DNA from: Pseudomaricurvus sp033283335
Lineage (GTDB): Bacteria; Pseudomonadota; Gammaproteobacteria; Pseudomonadales; Cellvibrionaceae
Reading direction: 5' to 3'
Length of the DNA stretch: 64,000 bases
Assembly: GCA_033283335.1 (NCBI GenBank)
Contig: JAWMQP010000007.1
Location: 124,001-188,000 of the forward strand
Shown: positions 44,559-53,452 of the stretch, one piece after another
How positions within the stretch are numbered: the first letter of the stretch is position 1
Layout: each line of letters begins with the position of its first letter
Translations under genes and position numbers: made by a program
Notes under the pieces: model-generated
Told to the model about the DNA's origin: nothing
What the model saw: only the letters and a program-made list of their open reading frames with translations
The model's database searches: none

Positions 44559-46106
44559 ATGACTGATGTAAAAAAACCTCTGGTATTGCTGGTTCTGGAC
44601 GGCTTCGGCTATTCCGAAAGCCCTAAATACAACGCCATCCAGACGGCCAACTCCCCCGTTTGGGATCGCACCTGGAGCCAATGTCCGCACACATTGATTC
44701 ACACCTCTGGCATGGCGGTGGGTCTGCCTGAGGGCCAGATGGGCAATTCCGAGGTCGGCCATATGACCCTCGGCGCCGGCCGTGTGGTCTACCAGAACTT
44801 CACCCGCATCAACAAGGCCATCAGTGACGGAGACTTTTTCACCAACCCGGTCTACCTGGAAGCCATCGACAAGGCGGTCAGCAACGGCAAGGCGGTCCAC
44901 ATTCTGGGACTGCTGTCACCCGGCGGGGTGCACAGCCACGATGCCCATATCCGGGCAGCGGTAGAACTGGCCGCCAAACGCGGCGCCAAAGAAGTCTATG
45001 TGCACGCCTTCCTCGACGGCCGCGATGTGCCGCCACGCAGTGCCGAGCAGCCGTTGCAGCAGATCGAGGCCCAACTTAACGACCTGGGTATCGGCCGGGT
45101 CGCCACCATTTGTGGCCGCTTCTTTGCCATGGACCGCGACAATCGCTGGGACCGGGTACAACAGGCCTACGACCTGATGACTGAAGGCAAGGCAGACTAC
45201 CAGGCTGCCACAGCGGTTGATGGTTTGCAGGCGGCCTACGACCGCGACGAGAACGACGAATTTGTGAAGGCCACGGTAATTGCCGCCGACGGCCAGCCAC
45301 CGGCCACCATCAACGACGGCGACAGTGTGCTGTTTATGAACTTCCGCCCCGACCGCGCCCGCCAGCTGAGCCGCGCGTTTGTCGATGACGGCTTCGACGG
45401 CTTCGAGCGCCACAAGCGCCCGGCGCTGGCCATGTTTGTGCAAACCACCGAGTACGCTGCCGACATCGACGCTCCGACCGCCTTCCCACCGGAAGACCTG
45501 GTGAATTCGTTCGGTGATATCATGGCCAAGGCGGGCAAGCGCCAGCTGCGCATCGCCGAAACCGAGAAATACGCCCACGTCACCTTCTTCTTCAGCGGTG
45601 GCCAGGAAGAAACTTATGCTGGCGAGGATCGCATTCTGATTCCGTCTCCACAGGTGGAAACCTATGACCAGAAGCCGGAGATGAGCGCGCCGGAAGTGAC
45701 CGACAAGCTGGTGGAAGCCATCGAGTCCGGCCAGTACGACGCCATCATTTGCAACTACGCCAATTGCGATCAGGTCGGCCATACCGGTGACTTCGACGCC
45801 TCTGTCAAGGCGGTGGAAGCGGTCGACACCTGTTTGGAGCGGGTATTCACTGCCCTGCACAAGGTGGGTGGCGAAGCCCTGGTGACCGCCGACCACGGCA
45901 ATGTGGAAGAGATGTTCGATGAGGTGTCCGGCCAGAAACACACCCAGCACACCACCCTGCCGGTGCCGTTTGTGTATGTGGGCCCGCGCCAGCTGACACT
46001 GCTGAACGATGGCAGCCTGGCCGATGTGGCGCCGACCATGCTGGCCCTGCTGAACGTGGAACAGCCGGCGGAAATGACCGGTCACAGCCTGGTTGAGCTG
46101 GCTTAA
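44559..46106 (+). CDS. gpmI: 2,3-bisphosphoglycerate-independent phosphoglycerate mutase
   Basis: A 515-residue glycolytic enzyme interconverting 3- and 2-phosphoglycerate. The phosphoserine nucleophile is Ser64 in QMGNSEVGHMTLGAG; metal-binding blocks LLVLDGFGYSE at the start and CNYANCDQVGHTGDFD and VTADHGNVEEMFD near the end are complete. Length is normal. It is divergent from the secB-rhodanese group and followed by the EnvC-like and CtpA genes in the same direction. Confidence 0.97.
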   Translation: MTDVKKPLVLLVLDGFGYSESPKYNAIQTANSPVWDRTWSQCPHTLIHTSGMAVGLPEGQMGNSEVGHMTLGAGRVVYQNFTRINKAISDGDFFTNPVYLEAIDKAVSNGKAVHILGLLSPGGVHSHDAHIRAAVELAAKRGAKEVYVHAFLDGRDVPPRSAEQPLQQIEAQLNDLGIGRVATICGRFFAMDRDNRWDRVQQAYDLMTEGKADYQAATAVDGLQAAYDRDENDEFVKATVIAADGQPPATINDGDSVLFMNFRPDRARQLSRAFVDDGFDGFERHKRPALAMFVQTTEYAADIDAPTAFPPEDLVNSFGDIMAKAGKRQLRIAETEKYAHVTFFFSGGQEETYAGEDRILIPSPQVETYDQKPEMSAPEVTDKLVEAIESGQYDAIICNYANCDQVGHTGDFDASVKAVEAVDTCLERVFTALHKVGGEALVTADHGNVEEMFDEVSGQKHTQHTTLPVPFVYVGPRQLTLLNDGSLADVAPTMLALLNVEQPAEMTGHSLVELA

Positions 46107-46126
46107 TTCTGAGGACGGCATCTATT

Positions 46127-47275
46127 ATGCGTAAATTCCCCCTCGGCCGATCCCTACTGGTTTGTGCCTCGCTGCTGGTTGCCGGCAGCGGCCTGGCCCA
46201 GACCAGCGAAGAGGAGTATCAGGCTAAGTTGCAGGAGCTACAAAAGAACATCGCCCTGCTGAAAACGGAACTCAACAAGGTCAAAAACAGCCGCGACCAA
46301 TTGCAGAGCGATCTGCAAAGTTCGGAAGTGGATATTGGCGATCTGGTGAAAAAAATTGAGCAGCTCAAGGGGGAGCTTGCCAGCCAAAAAAAGCAACTGA
46401 CGCAGCTCAACCAGAAGCAGGATGAGCTGCAGCTGGCCCGCCAGGGCCAGCAACAACAGATTGCCCAACACATCAACGCCGCCTACCGACTCGGCAACCA
46501 GAGTCAGCTGAAATTGCTGCTGAATCAGGAAAACCCCGACTCGGTGGCGCGCATGGCCAAGTATTACGCCTACTTTCTCGATGCCCGGGCGGCCAAGATC
46601 GATACCTACCTCGATACCCTGGCCGAACTGGATACCATCAAACCCCAGATTGAAGCCCGCACACAATCCCTGCAACAGAGTCAGGACCAGCTGCAGCAAC
46701 GCTACCGTCAGCTGAGCGACAAGCAGGCCGAGCGCAAGCGCAACCTCGCCCGCCTGAGCGACAGCATCCAGCGCAAGGACCAGCAGCTGCAAAAGATGGC
46801 CCAGGACCGCCAACAACTGGAGAAGCTGTTGGCCGAAGTCGCCGCCGCCATTGCCAATCTGGCCCTGCCCGGCGACGGCCAGCCGTTTGCTCGCCTGCGC
46901 GGCAAAATGCCCATGCCTGCCAAGGGCAAGCTACTGAAGCGCTTTGGCAGCACTAAAGTGGCCGGCCTCAACTGGGAAGGGGTGTTGATCGGCGCGCAAT
47001 CCGGCACCAATGTCTCTGCCATCCATCACGGCCGGGTGGTGTTTGCCGACTACCTGCGGGGACAGGGCCTGCTGTTAATCATTGATCATGGCGACGGCTA
47101 TTTGAGCCTTTACGGCCACAATCAGTCACTGCTGAAAGAACCCGGCGACTGGGTCTCCAGCGGCGAAACCATCGCCAGGGTTGGCAACAGTGGCGGTCAA
47201 AACCAGGCCGGGCTGTACTTTGAAATCCGTCACAATGGCAAGCCCACCGACCCCACCAAATGGTGTCGCAGCTGA
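46127..47275 (+). CDS. EnvC-like murein hydrolase activator (M23-like, degenerate)
   Basis: Start ATG after GAGGA, signal peptide to about residue 24 (GSGLAQ). Then two long coiled coils (about 30-110 and 165-235; ELQKNIALLKTELNKVKNSR) and a C-terminal LytM/M23 domain (about 260-382; FGSTKVAGLNWEGVLIGAQ, LLIIDHGDGYLSLYGHN, GLYFEIRHNG). The zinc-ligand positions of active M23 enzymes (HxxxD and HxH) are missing (GLNWEG and LYFEIR), as in EnvC, which does not cut peptidoglycan itself but activates amidases AmiA/AmiB at division. Same position next to gpmI as in other gammaproteobacteria. Confidence 0.92.
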   Translation: MRKFPLGRSLLVCASLLVAGSGLAQTSEEEYQAKLQELQKNIALLKTELNKVKNSRDQLQSDLQSSEVDIGDLVKKIEQLKGELASQKKQLTQLNQKQDELQLARQGQQQQIAQHINAAYRLGNQSQLKLLLNQENPDSVARMAKYYAYFLDARAAKIDTYLDTLAELDTIKPQIEARTQSLQQSQDQLQQRYRQLSDKQAERKRNLARLSDSIQRKDQQLQKMAQDRQQLEKLLAEVAAAIANLALPGDGQPFARLRGKMPMPAKGKLLKRFGSTKVAGLNWEGVLIGAQSGTNVSAIHHGRVVFADYLRGQGLLLIIDHGDGYLSLYGHNQSLLKEPGDWVSSGETIARVGNSGGQNQAGLYFEIRHNGKPTDPTKWCRS

Positions 47276-47464
47276 TGCTGGCAGCCCTTACCGGCAAATT
47301 CCAAACCGTGATTGAACGTCTGCTGCCGGCCGGCGTCTAATGGCTTACCTTTACTGCCCCTTCCACCAGCCAAGCGGCAGGGTCTACAATGACTATATGT
47401 CTGCCTGACCGGGTCCCCCGATCAGCTCTGCTTCGCAGACACCGCCCAGCTACCGGAGTACACG

Positions 47465-48880
47465 ATGCCCATGCCTTTAACTATCCGTTCCCTGGCCAAG
47501 CCCTGTCGCCCCCTGGCGTGGCTCGCCGCTTCCGCCTGTCTGGCGAGTTCACTGGCGCTGGCTGAACCGGATCCGGGCAGCCTGGACACTCCTGCCGACC
47601 ACTCCGAAATCACCACTCCGACCGAGAGCGGCCGCTTACCACTGGACGACTTGCGGGCCTTTACCAAGGTCTACGAGCACATTCGCACTGGCTATGTTGA
47701 AGAAATCGACGACAGCACCCTGCTGGAATACGCCATCAAGGGCATGCTGTCGGAGCTGGATCCCCACTCTTCCTACCTGAATTCCGACTCCTTTGATGAT
47801 CTGCAGGTCAACACCACCGGCGAGTTTGGGGGACTGGGCATTGAAGTGGGGATGGAAAACGGCTTTGTTAAGGTTATTTCCCCCATTGATGACACCCCTG
47901 CTGCCCATGCCGGCGTCGAAGCTGGCGACCTGATTATTGAATTGGACGGTAAACCGGTGAAAGGCATGCAACTGGGAGAAGCGGTAGAGATGATGCGCGG
48001 CCCCAAAGGCAGCAAAATTACCCTCACCATTGTGCGTGAAGGCGTGGATCAACCGTTTGAACTGGAGCTCACCCGCGACATCGTCAAGGTCCAGAGTGTG
48101 CGCTCGAAACTGTTGGAAGCCGGTTACGGCTATATTCGCATTGCCCAGTTTCAGGTCAATACCGGAGATGATACCCGCGATGCCCTGACCAAACTGCAGA
48201 AGGAAGAGCCTGAGCTCAAGGGCTTGATCCTCGACCTGCGCAACAACCCCGGTGGCGTCTTGCAGGCCTCGGTGGACGTGGCTGATACCTTTCTGGACGC
48301 CGGCCTGATCGTCTACACCGAGGGCCGCATCCATGAGACGGAATTGCGCTACGAAGCCCAGCCCGGCGACCTGAGCCAAGGCCTGCCGCTGGTGGTCCTG
48401 GTCAACGATGGCTCCGCATCAGCCTCGGAGATTGTCGCTGGCGCCCTGCAGGACCACCGGCGGGCGGTCATTCTGGGCACCCAGAGCTTCGGCAAAGGCT
48501 CGGTACAGACGGTCATTCCACTGAGTGAAGAGCGGGCGATCAAGCTCACCACAGCTCTCTACTTTACCCCCAATGGCCGCTCCATCCAGGCCCAGGGCAT
48601 CACCCCTGATATCGAAGTCGAACGCGCCAAAGTGACTTCGCTCAAAAGCCGTGGTCGCACCACGGAAGCAGACCTGCAGGGGCGGCTTGATAACGGCAAC
48701 GGCGGCGAGGCCATTGATAGCAAGGCGCGCCAGGATCACGAGCGCGAGCGCGACGATCTGTTTGCCCGAGACAACCAGGTGTTTGAAGCCCTAAACCTGC
48801 TCAAAGGCCTGAACCTGTTTGGCAACCAACGGCAGCCCCCCAAACCCATGGCGGCGTTGAACGAACCCGCTAGCCCCTGA
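47465..48880 (+). CDS. ctpA: C-terminal processing peptidase (S41A, CtpA)
   Basis: A 471-residue envelope protease: signal peptide (to about residue 33), N-terminal helical part, PDZ domain (about 110-195; GGLGIEVGMENGFVKVISP) and S41 domain. The catalytic Ser319 is in NDGSASASEI and Lys344 in SFGKGSVQTVI, 25 residues apart as in Prc/CtpA. A Gln- and charged-rich tail follows. GGAG lies 6 nt before the ATG. It degrades or trims periplasmic proteins at their C-termini. Located after envC-like, as in Pseudomonas. Confidence 0.95.
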   Translation: MPMPLTIRSLAKPCRPLAWLAASACLASSLALAEPDPGSLDTPADHSEITTPTESGRLPLDDLRAFTKVYEHIRTGYVEEIDDSTLLEYAIKGMLSELDPHSSYLNSDSFDDLQVNTTGEFGGLGIEVGMENGFVKVISPIDDTPAAHAGVEAGDLIIELDGKPVKGMQLGEAVEMMRGPKGSKITLTIVREGVDQPFELELTRDIVKVQSVRSKLLEAGYGYIRIAQFQVNTGDDTRDALTKLQKEEPELKGLILDLRNNPGGVLQASVDVADTFLDAGLIVYTEGRIHETELRYEAQPGDLSQGLPLVVLVNDGSASASEIVAGALQDHRRAVILGTQSFGKGSVQTVIPLSEERAIKLTTALYFTPNGRSIQAQGITPDIEVERAKVTSLKSRGRTTEADLQGRLDNGNGGEAIDSKARQDHERERDDLFARDNQVFEALNLLKGLNLFGNQRQPPKPMAALNEPASP

Positions 48881-49023
48881 AGATCGGCCGAGCAATTCGG
48901 ATTCACTGACCAGAACCCGTCACTCCGCTGGGGCCTGCCCACCAGTCCCCAGTCCTGCCCTGCAGCCATTTGTGTGTTATATTTCACGCCACACGTGTAG
49001 TTCACGCCTTACCGCTCCAGGGA

Positions 49024-49968
49024 ATGCCCAGATTGACGACGTTCGCCAACATTGGCCTTATTGGCCTGCTGACAGGATTGTTGATCGCCTGTGCTGCTGA
49101 AGACGACACCCATTCATCCGCAGCCACGGACCCGAACGGACAGCCCCGACAACACAGCCAACTGCCGCCGACAACGACGCCTGAAACGGCGACAAGCCAG
49201 GTGCCAAAACGGCGTCAGATCCCGGTGTTCGAGCCATCGCCGAACCGCGATGAGGCACGCCTGCCACAGGTTGCCATTATCATCGACGATATCGGTTACC
49301 ACCTGCAGTTTGGGCTCGAAGCCGCCCGCCTGCCCGGTCCGTTGACCCTGGCGGTACTGCCTCACAGCCCAAATGGCGTAGCCCTGGCTGAACTGGGCCA
49401 CGAACAGGGTAAAGAGATCATCCTCCACAACCCCATGAGTACCATTGCCCCGCGGCAACTGGACCCGGGCGGTCTGACCGAGGCCATGGTTCAGCAGGAA
49501 TTTGAAGCCGTGCTAAAAGACAACCTGGCTTCCATTCCCCACATCAGTGGACTCAACAACCATATGGGCAGTCGCCTGACTCAGCAGACGCAACCGATGC
49601 AATGGCTGATGCAGACGCTGGCGCGTGAAAATCTGTTTTTTATCGACAGCCGCACCAGCGCCCAAAGTGTGGCCCTGGCAATCGCCCGGCAGGCACAAAT
49701 CCCCAGTCGCAAGCGGGATATATTCCTCGACAACGAGCGCACCCCCGCCGCCATCGCCAGGCAGTTTGAGCAACTCATTCACATCGCCATGACCGAAGGC
49801 AGTGCCATTGGCATTGGCCATCCCTACCCGGAAACCCTGGCGTTTTTGCTTCAGGTCATGCCCCAGGCGACACAATTGGGCATTGAATTAGTGCCGGTTT
49901 CCCAACTGCTGCCCACCTACACAGCCAGTCTGGAAAAGCCCCCACATAAATTACAAAAAGAAATATAA
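49024..49968 (+). CDS. Divergent polysaccharide deacetylase family protein (YibQ-like)
   Basis: Starting at 49024 (MPRLTTFANIGLIGLLTGLL), the signal ends in LIAC, so it is probably a lipoprotein; the in-frame TTG at 48970 is less likely. The linker to residue 75 is Thr/Pro/Gln-rich. The deacetylase-like domain shows VAIIIDDIGYHLQFGLEAAR, GPLTLAVLPHSPNG and IILHNPMS, plus GLNNHMGSRLT and FFIDSRTSAQS; these keep Asp/His positions related to the NodB fold. The family sits beside gpmI/envC/ctpA in many gammaproteobacteria and its enzymatic role is not settled. Confidence 0.9.
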   Translation: MPRLTTFANIGLIGLLTGLLIACAAEDDTHSSAATDPNGQPRQHSQLPPTTTPETATSQVPKRRQIPVFEPSPNRDEARLPQVAIIIDDIGYHLQFGLEAARLPGPLTLAVLPHSPNGVALAELGHEQGKEIILHNPMSTIAPRQLDPGGLTEAMVQQEFEAVLKDNLASIPHISGLNNHMGSRLTQQTQPMQWLMQTLARENLFFIDSRTSAQSVALAIARQAQIPSRKRDIFLDNERTPAAIARQFEQLIHIAMTEGSAIGIGHPYPETLAFLLQVMPQATQLGIELVPVSQLLPTYTASLEKPPHKLQKEI

Positions 49969-50001
49969 AGATAAACAGCTTATAAAAAAGCTATTTAATA
50001 A

Positions 50002-50015
50002 AGATCAGCTGATCT
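50002..50015. promoter_or_regulatory. Perfect 14-bp palindrome AGATCAGCTGATCT
   Basis: It stands in the 223-bp gap between the deacetylase-like gene and the DUF6316-like gene, in an AT-rich stretch. It could be an operator or part of an RNA hairpin; nothing in the sequence identifies the binding protein. Confidence 0.35.
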
Positions 50016-50191
50016 GGTGTATCATCGGTGCAGGCCCATGGAAAAGATGATTTTAATGTCATCCGTATTCCGTATTCTGGCTTTGGGAACACTTCTTGCC
50101 GTATCCCACTTGAAATATTGGCTCGAAACATTAGAGTAGCACCTGCATGGATGTCGCAGGTTTAACGTTATTACCACAGAGGATGTAAACA

Positions 50192-50416
50192 ATGATGTTA
50201 CGACAAGGTGAACAAGGACAGGCACCGACGCGGTCAGATCGCTTTTTCCAGAAAGATGATTACTGGTATTACAGCACCCGTGAGGGTGTGGATATCGGCC
50301 CTTTCGACAATCGTAACGATGCCAAAGTCGGTTGCTCCGATTTTGTCGACTTTATCGTTAGCGACGACTCTGACTTCTCCAACACCCTTGAGCAGTACAG
50401 CCAGCGCGTCGCCTGA
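50192..50416 (+). CDS. DUF6316-like small protein (74 aa)
   Basis: AGAGGA lies 8-9 nt before the ATG (a second ATG follows directly). Sequence marks are RSDRFFQKDDYWYYSTREGV and DIGPFDNRNDAKVGCSDFVD; the pattern 'R.DRFF...g.WYf.TREG..iGPF.....A' is the small DUF6316 family seen in pseudomonads and relatives. Acidic, no signal peptide, no membrane helix. Its role is unknown. It converges with hisF. Confidence 0.8.
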   Translation: MMLRQGEQGQAPTRSDRFFQKDDYWYYSTREGVDIGPFDNRNDAKVGCSDFVDFIVSDDSDFSNTLEQYSQRVA

Positions 50417-50448
50417 GGCAGCCATTAGGCACTCACTCTTTATATGTA

Positions 50449-50520
50449 CCCGTTCCTGAACGGGACAATCGCCGCCCTGCAGGCAGGCCTGCAGGTGCAG
50501 ACAAGGTCATTACCTTGTCT
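50449..50520. other. Three consecutive perfect dyads between convergent genes
   Basis: CCCGTTC-CT-GAACGGG (50449-50464), CCTGCAGGC-AG-GCCTGCAGG (50476-50495) and AGACAAGGT-CATT-ACCTTGTCT (50499-50520). The last begins 4 bp past the hisF stop. None has a T-run, but stacked hairpins in a convergent gap most likely serve as transcript ends or RNA stabilisers for hisF (minus) and the DUF6316-like gene (plus). Confidence 0.6.
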
Positions 50521-50524
50521 CGTG

Positions 50525-51298
50525 TTATAGGCGCATTTCCACACCTTGAGCCTGCATAAAGGCCTTGGCTTCAGGGACGGAATATTCACCGAAGTGAAAA
50601 ATACTGGCTGCCAACACGGCATCAGCCCGGCCTTCTTTTACCCCATCGACCAGATGCTGCAAGTTACCCACACCACCTGAGGCAATTACCGGTACCGATA
50701 CGGCATCACTGATGGCGCGGGTGACGCCAAGATCAAAACCATTTTTGGTGCCGTCACGGTCCATACTGGTCAGCAGAATTTCTCCTGCACCGTATTGCGC
50801 CATTTTCACGGCCCAGGCCACGGCATCGATACCGGTCGGTTTACGGCCACCATGAGTGAAGATTTCCCAGCGGCCCGGTTCGCCCTCGGCACTGACCCGT
50901 TTGGCGTCAATCGCCACCACAATACACTGGGCGCCAAAGCGTTCGGATGCCTCACGCACAAAGTCCGGGTTGTTTACGGCGGCCGAGTTGATGCTGACCT
51001 TGTCTGCCCCGGCGTTGAGCATGGTGCGAATATCGCTGATGGTGCGAATACCACCGCCGACGGTTAATGGGATAAACACTTCCGAAGCAATCTGCTCAAC
51101 CGTATGCACCGTCGTGTCGCGGTCTTCATGGGTGGCGGTAATGTCGAGAAAGGTGATTTCGTCGGCCCCCTGTTCGTTGTAACGCTTGGCCACCTCAACC
51201 GGGTCCCCCGCGTCGCGAATGCCCACGAAGTTGACGCCTTTCACTACCCGACCGTTGTCCACGTCGAGACAGGGAATAATTCGTTTTGCCAAAGCCAT
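50525..51298 (-). CDS. hisF: Imidazole glycerol phosphate synthase cyclase subunit
   Basis: A 257-residue (beta/alpha)8 barrel. MALAKRIIPCLDVDNGRVVK holds the catalytic Asp12; the phosphate-binding repeats are PLTVGGGIRTISDIRTMLNA and SVPVIASGGVGNLQHLVDGV; the second catalytic Asp is in LLTSMDRDGTKNGFD. HisF makes IGP and AICAR from PRFAR with ammonia supplied by HisH. The partner gene hisH is 625 bp away on the same strand, and hisA, normally between them, is absent. Confidence 0.96.
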   Translation of the reverse strand: MALAKRIIPCLDVDNGRVVKGVNFVGIRDAGDPVEVAKRYNEQGADEITFLDITATHEDRDTTVHTVEQIASEVFIPLTVGGGIRTISDIRTMLNAGADKVSINSAAVNNPDFVREASERFGAQCIVVAIDAKRVSAEGEPGRWEIFTHGGRKPTGIDAVAWAVKMAQYGAGEILLTSMDRDGTKNGFDLGVTRAISDAVSVPVIASGGVGNLQHLVDGVKEGRADAVLAASIFHFGEYSVPEAKAFMQAQGVEMRL

Positions 51299-51414
51299 CG
51301 CTTAATTGCCTCATTGATTGCTGTCGATGATGGACTGCCAGTTGTGGCTGCCACTCATCGGTTCGCCTGTTCTGATTACCCTGCAAAGAATTGCCTGTAG
51401 AGGGCTGGCCACTT

Positions 51415-51861
51415 ATGCCCAAAACAGTCTACACTCTGGGACTGCTTACTTTTCGGAGATATCTAACCACTGTGGCCACCAGCTCTTCCCGGCAACAACG
51501 CTGCGAACTCCGGCACCGGACCAGCTTTCAGGCGCGCCTGAAAAACACCAGCCTGGAGGAAACCGCCCTCGTGACCAACGTTTCGCTTTCCGGCCTGCAG
51601 CTGGAATGCTCCGGGGACGTTTTCAATAGACTGCGGCCCAGCATACTCCACCCGGATCCCCGCTCTCCACTACACGTCAACGTCATCTTCCAGATCCTCG
51701 ACGGTGCCCGCAACCTTGACCTGGACCTGCCCTGCCAGCTGCTTTATGCCCGGCGTCTGTCCAAGGACCGCTATTTGCTCGGCGCGCGAATCTGCAAAGA
51801 AGAGATGCCGGAACCGGAAGACCAGCTCAGCCATCTGCGTGGCTATTTACGCCAGCCCTGA
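51415..51861 (+). CDS. PilZ-domain-like protein
   Basis: A 148-residue cytoplasmic protein on the opposite strand to its his neighbours. After a variable N-terminal part, SSRQQRCELRHRTSFQARLK gives an RxxxR-like basic segment, followed by LVTNVSLSGLQLEC (the D/NxSxxG motif of PilZ) and strands LHVNVIFQILDGA and PCQLLYARRLSKDRYLLGAR. PilZ domains bind cyclic di-GMP. The exact RxxxR spacing is a little atypical, so c-di-GMP binding is likely but not certain. The ATG at 51415 has GAGGG about 10 nt upstream; a TTG at 51391 in frame is an alternative. Confidence 0.75.
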   Translation: MPKTVYTLGLLTFRRYLTTVATSSSRQQRCELRHRTSFQARLKNTSLEETALVTNVSLSGLQLECSGDVFNRLRPSILHPDPRSPLHVNVIFQILDGARNLDLDLPCQLLYARRLSKDRYLLGARICKEEMPEPEDQLSHLRGYLRQP

Positions 51862-51923
51862 GGTTACGCCAGCCCTAAGGCTTCTTACGTCAGCGCTGAT
51901 GGTGCCAGGTCACCCCAGACCAA

Positions 51924-52577
51924 TCAGGCCTGACCGTCCCAACCGACAAAGTTCCGCAACAGCTGCAGGCCTGCCGTGTGGCTTTTTTCCGGGTGAAATT
52001 GCACCGCAAACAGATTGTCCCGACTGAGGGCCACATCAAAGTCGAGTCCGTAATGACAGCGGCCGACCACCTGTTCCGGCTGCTGAGCCTGGACGTAAAA
52101 ACTGTGGACAAAATAAAAGCGACTGCCATCCGCAATGCCGTGCCAGAGGGGATGATCCCGGACCTGGTTGACCTGGTTCCAGCCCATGTGAGGCACTTTC
52201 AGGGGTTCACCCTGTTCATCACGCAACTGGTTGCCGAAGAATTTCACCTCACCGGGTAATTGCGCCAGACAATCAACCCCGCCGTTTTCCTCACTGTGCT
52301 CCATCAGCGCCTGCATACCGACGCAGATGCCCAACACCGGTTTGCCAGTGGCAATTACGGCGGGTACCAGGGTATCAAAACCGGAGCGACGGATTTCCGC
52401 CATGCAGTCACGAATCGCTCCAACCCCGGGGAAAATCACCCGGTCGGCGTCCTCAATCACGGCCCGATCCGCCGTAATGCTGACCTTCGCGGCTGGTGCC
52501 ACATGCTCCAGCGCGCTGGCGACAGAGTGCAGATTTCCCATGCCGTAATCAATCACGGCGATGCGGTTAACAGACAT
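51924..52577 (-). CDS. hisH: Imidazole glycerol phosphate synthase glutaminase subunit
   Basis: A class I glutamine amidotransferase of 217 residues starting at 52577 (MSVNRIAVIDYGMGNLHSVA); a TTG nine codons upstream is not needed. The catalytic triad is visible: Cys in VLGICVGMQALM, His and Glu in FAVQFHPEKSHTAG. It supplies ammonia to HisF. 51 bp upstream is hisB. The downstream gene on this strand is hisF, with the PilZ-like gene inserted on the other strand. Confidence 0.95.
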   Translation of the reverse strand: MSVNRIAVIDYGMGNLHSVASALEHVAPAAKVSITADRAVIEDADRVIFPGVGAIRDCMAEIRRSGFDTLVPAVIATGKPVLGICVGMQALMEHSEENGGVDCLAQLPGEVKFFGNQLRDEQGEPLKVPHMGWNQVNQVRDHPLWHGIADGSRFYFVHSFYVQAQQPEQVVGRCHYGLDFDVALSRDNLFAVQFHPEKSHTAGLQLLRNFVGWDGQA

Positions 52578-52628
52578 AACTTTCTCTGGGTTCTCTATGG
52601 GCAATGGGTTATAGGGTGCCTTTGGGGG

Positions 52629-53222
52629 TTACAGGGTGCCTTTGGTGGACGGCATCATACCGGCCATGCGTGGATCCAGCTCCAACGCCATACGCAGGGC
52701 ACGACCAAAAGCCTTAAAGACCGTCTCAATCTGGTGGTGGGCGTTGTGGCCACGCAGGCAATCGATGTGCAAGGTTACCTGAGCGTGATTGACGAAGCCC
52801 TGAAAAAACTCCCAGAACAACTCGGTATCGAACTGTCCCACCCGTTTCTGGGTGAACGGCACGTCCATAATCAACTCCGGACGACCCGAGAAATCAATCA
52901 CCACCCGCGACAGGGCTTCGTCCAGAGGCACATAGGCATGGCCGTAACGACGGATGCCCTTCTTGTCGCCCAGCGCCTGGGAGACGGCCTGCCCCAGGGT
53001 AATGCCAATGTCTTCGACGCTGTGGTGGTCATCAATGTGGTTGTCACCGTGACAACGAATATCGAGATCGATCAGACCATGGCGAGCGATCTGGTCCATC
53101 ATATGCTCCAGGAAAGGCACGCCAGTGGCAAAGCTGCCTTTACCGGTGCCATCCAGGTTGAGACTGACGCTGATTTGGGTTTCGAGCGTATCGCGGCTCA
53201 CAGATGCGGTACGTTCCGCCAT
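52629..53222 (-). CDS. hisB: Imidazoleglycerol-phosphate dehydratase
   Basis: A 197-residue enzyme starting at 53222 (MAERTASVSRDTLETQISVS) with GGAG 6 nt upstream. It is the single-function dehydratase, without the phosphatase domain of enterobacterial HisB. Metal-binding motifs: GDNHIDDHHSVEDIGITLGQ and DCLRGHNAHHQIETVFKAFG. It catalyses the sixth step of histidine biosynthesis. The divergent gap on its other side carries the Zur-box candidate. Confidence 0.96.
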   Translation of the reverse strand: MAERTASVSRDTLETQISVSLNLDGTGKGSFATGVPFLEHMMDQIARHGLIDLDIRCHGDNHIDDHHSVEDIGITLGQAVSQALGDKKGIRRYGHAYVPLDEALSRVVIDFSGRPELIMDVPFTQKRVGQFDTELFWEFFQGFVNHAQVTLHIDCLRGHNAHHQIETVFKAFGRALRMALELDPRMAGMMPSTKGTL

Positions 53223-53395
53223 AAGGATCTCCGAAATTGCCAACGGGGCACCTGCGGATAACCGCGTGACGGTCGCAGGCGCTTAAACTGAGGCGCGGAT
53301 TATACCCCGCAGTGGGACCGAGTTCCTACTTTTGTCCGCTTTGGTTATCAGAGCGCGCGCATTAGTACCTTAATTTAACTTGTCAGCTCGAACGG

Positions 53396-53418
53396 CAAAT
53401 GTAACTATATAACACTTC
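53396..53418 (+). promoter_or_regulatory. Candidate Zur (zinc uptake regulator) box
   Basis: The 23-bp site reads CAAATGTAACT-A-TATAACACTTC (53396-53418). Against the gammaproteobacterial Zur consensus GAAATGTTATA-N-TATAACATTTC it matches 17 of 22 defined positions; the right half is almost complete. It lies 35 bp upstream of the small exported protein and about 480 bp before the ZnuD-like receptor, in the expected promoter region of that pair. The consensus is quoted from general knowledge of the Zur regulon. Confidence 0.72.
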
Positions 53419-53452
53419 CGAACATGATTTGGCTGTTGCGAATCCACCACTG

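Noticed and set aside
44916..46121. 401-codon minus-strand frame across gpmI
   Set aside because: Antisense shadow of a complete phosphoglycerate mutase gene; no ribosome-binding site or homology pattern.
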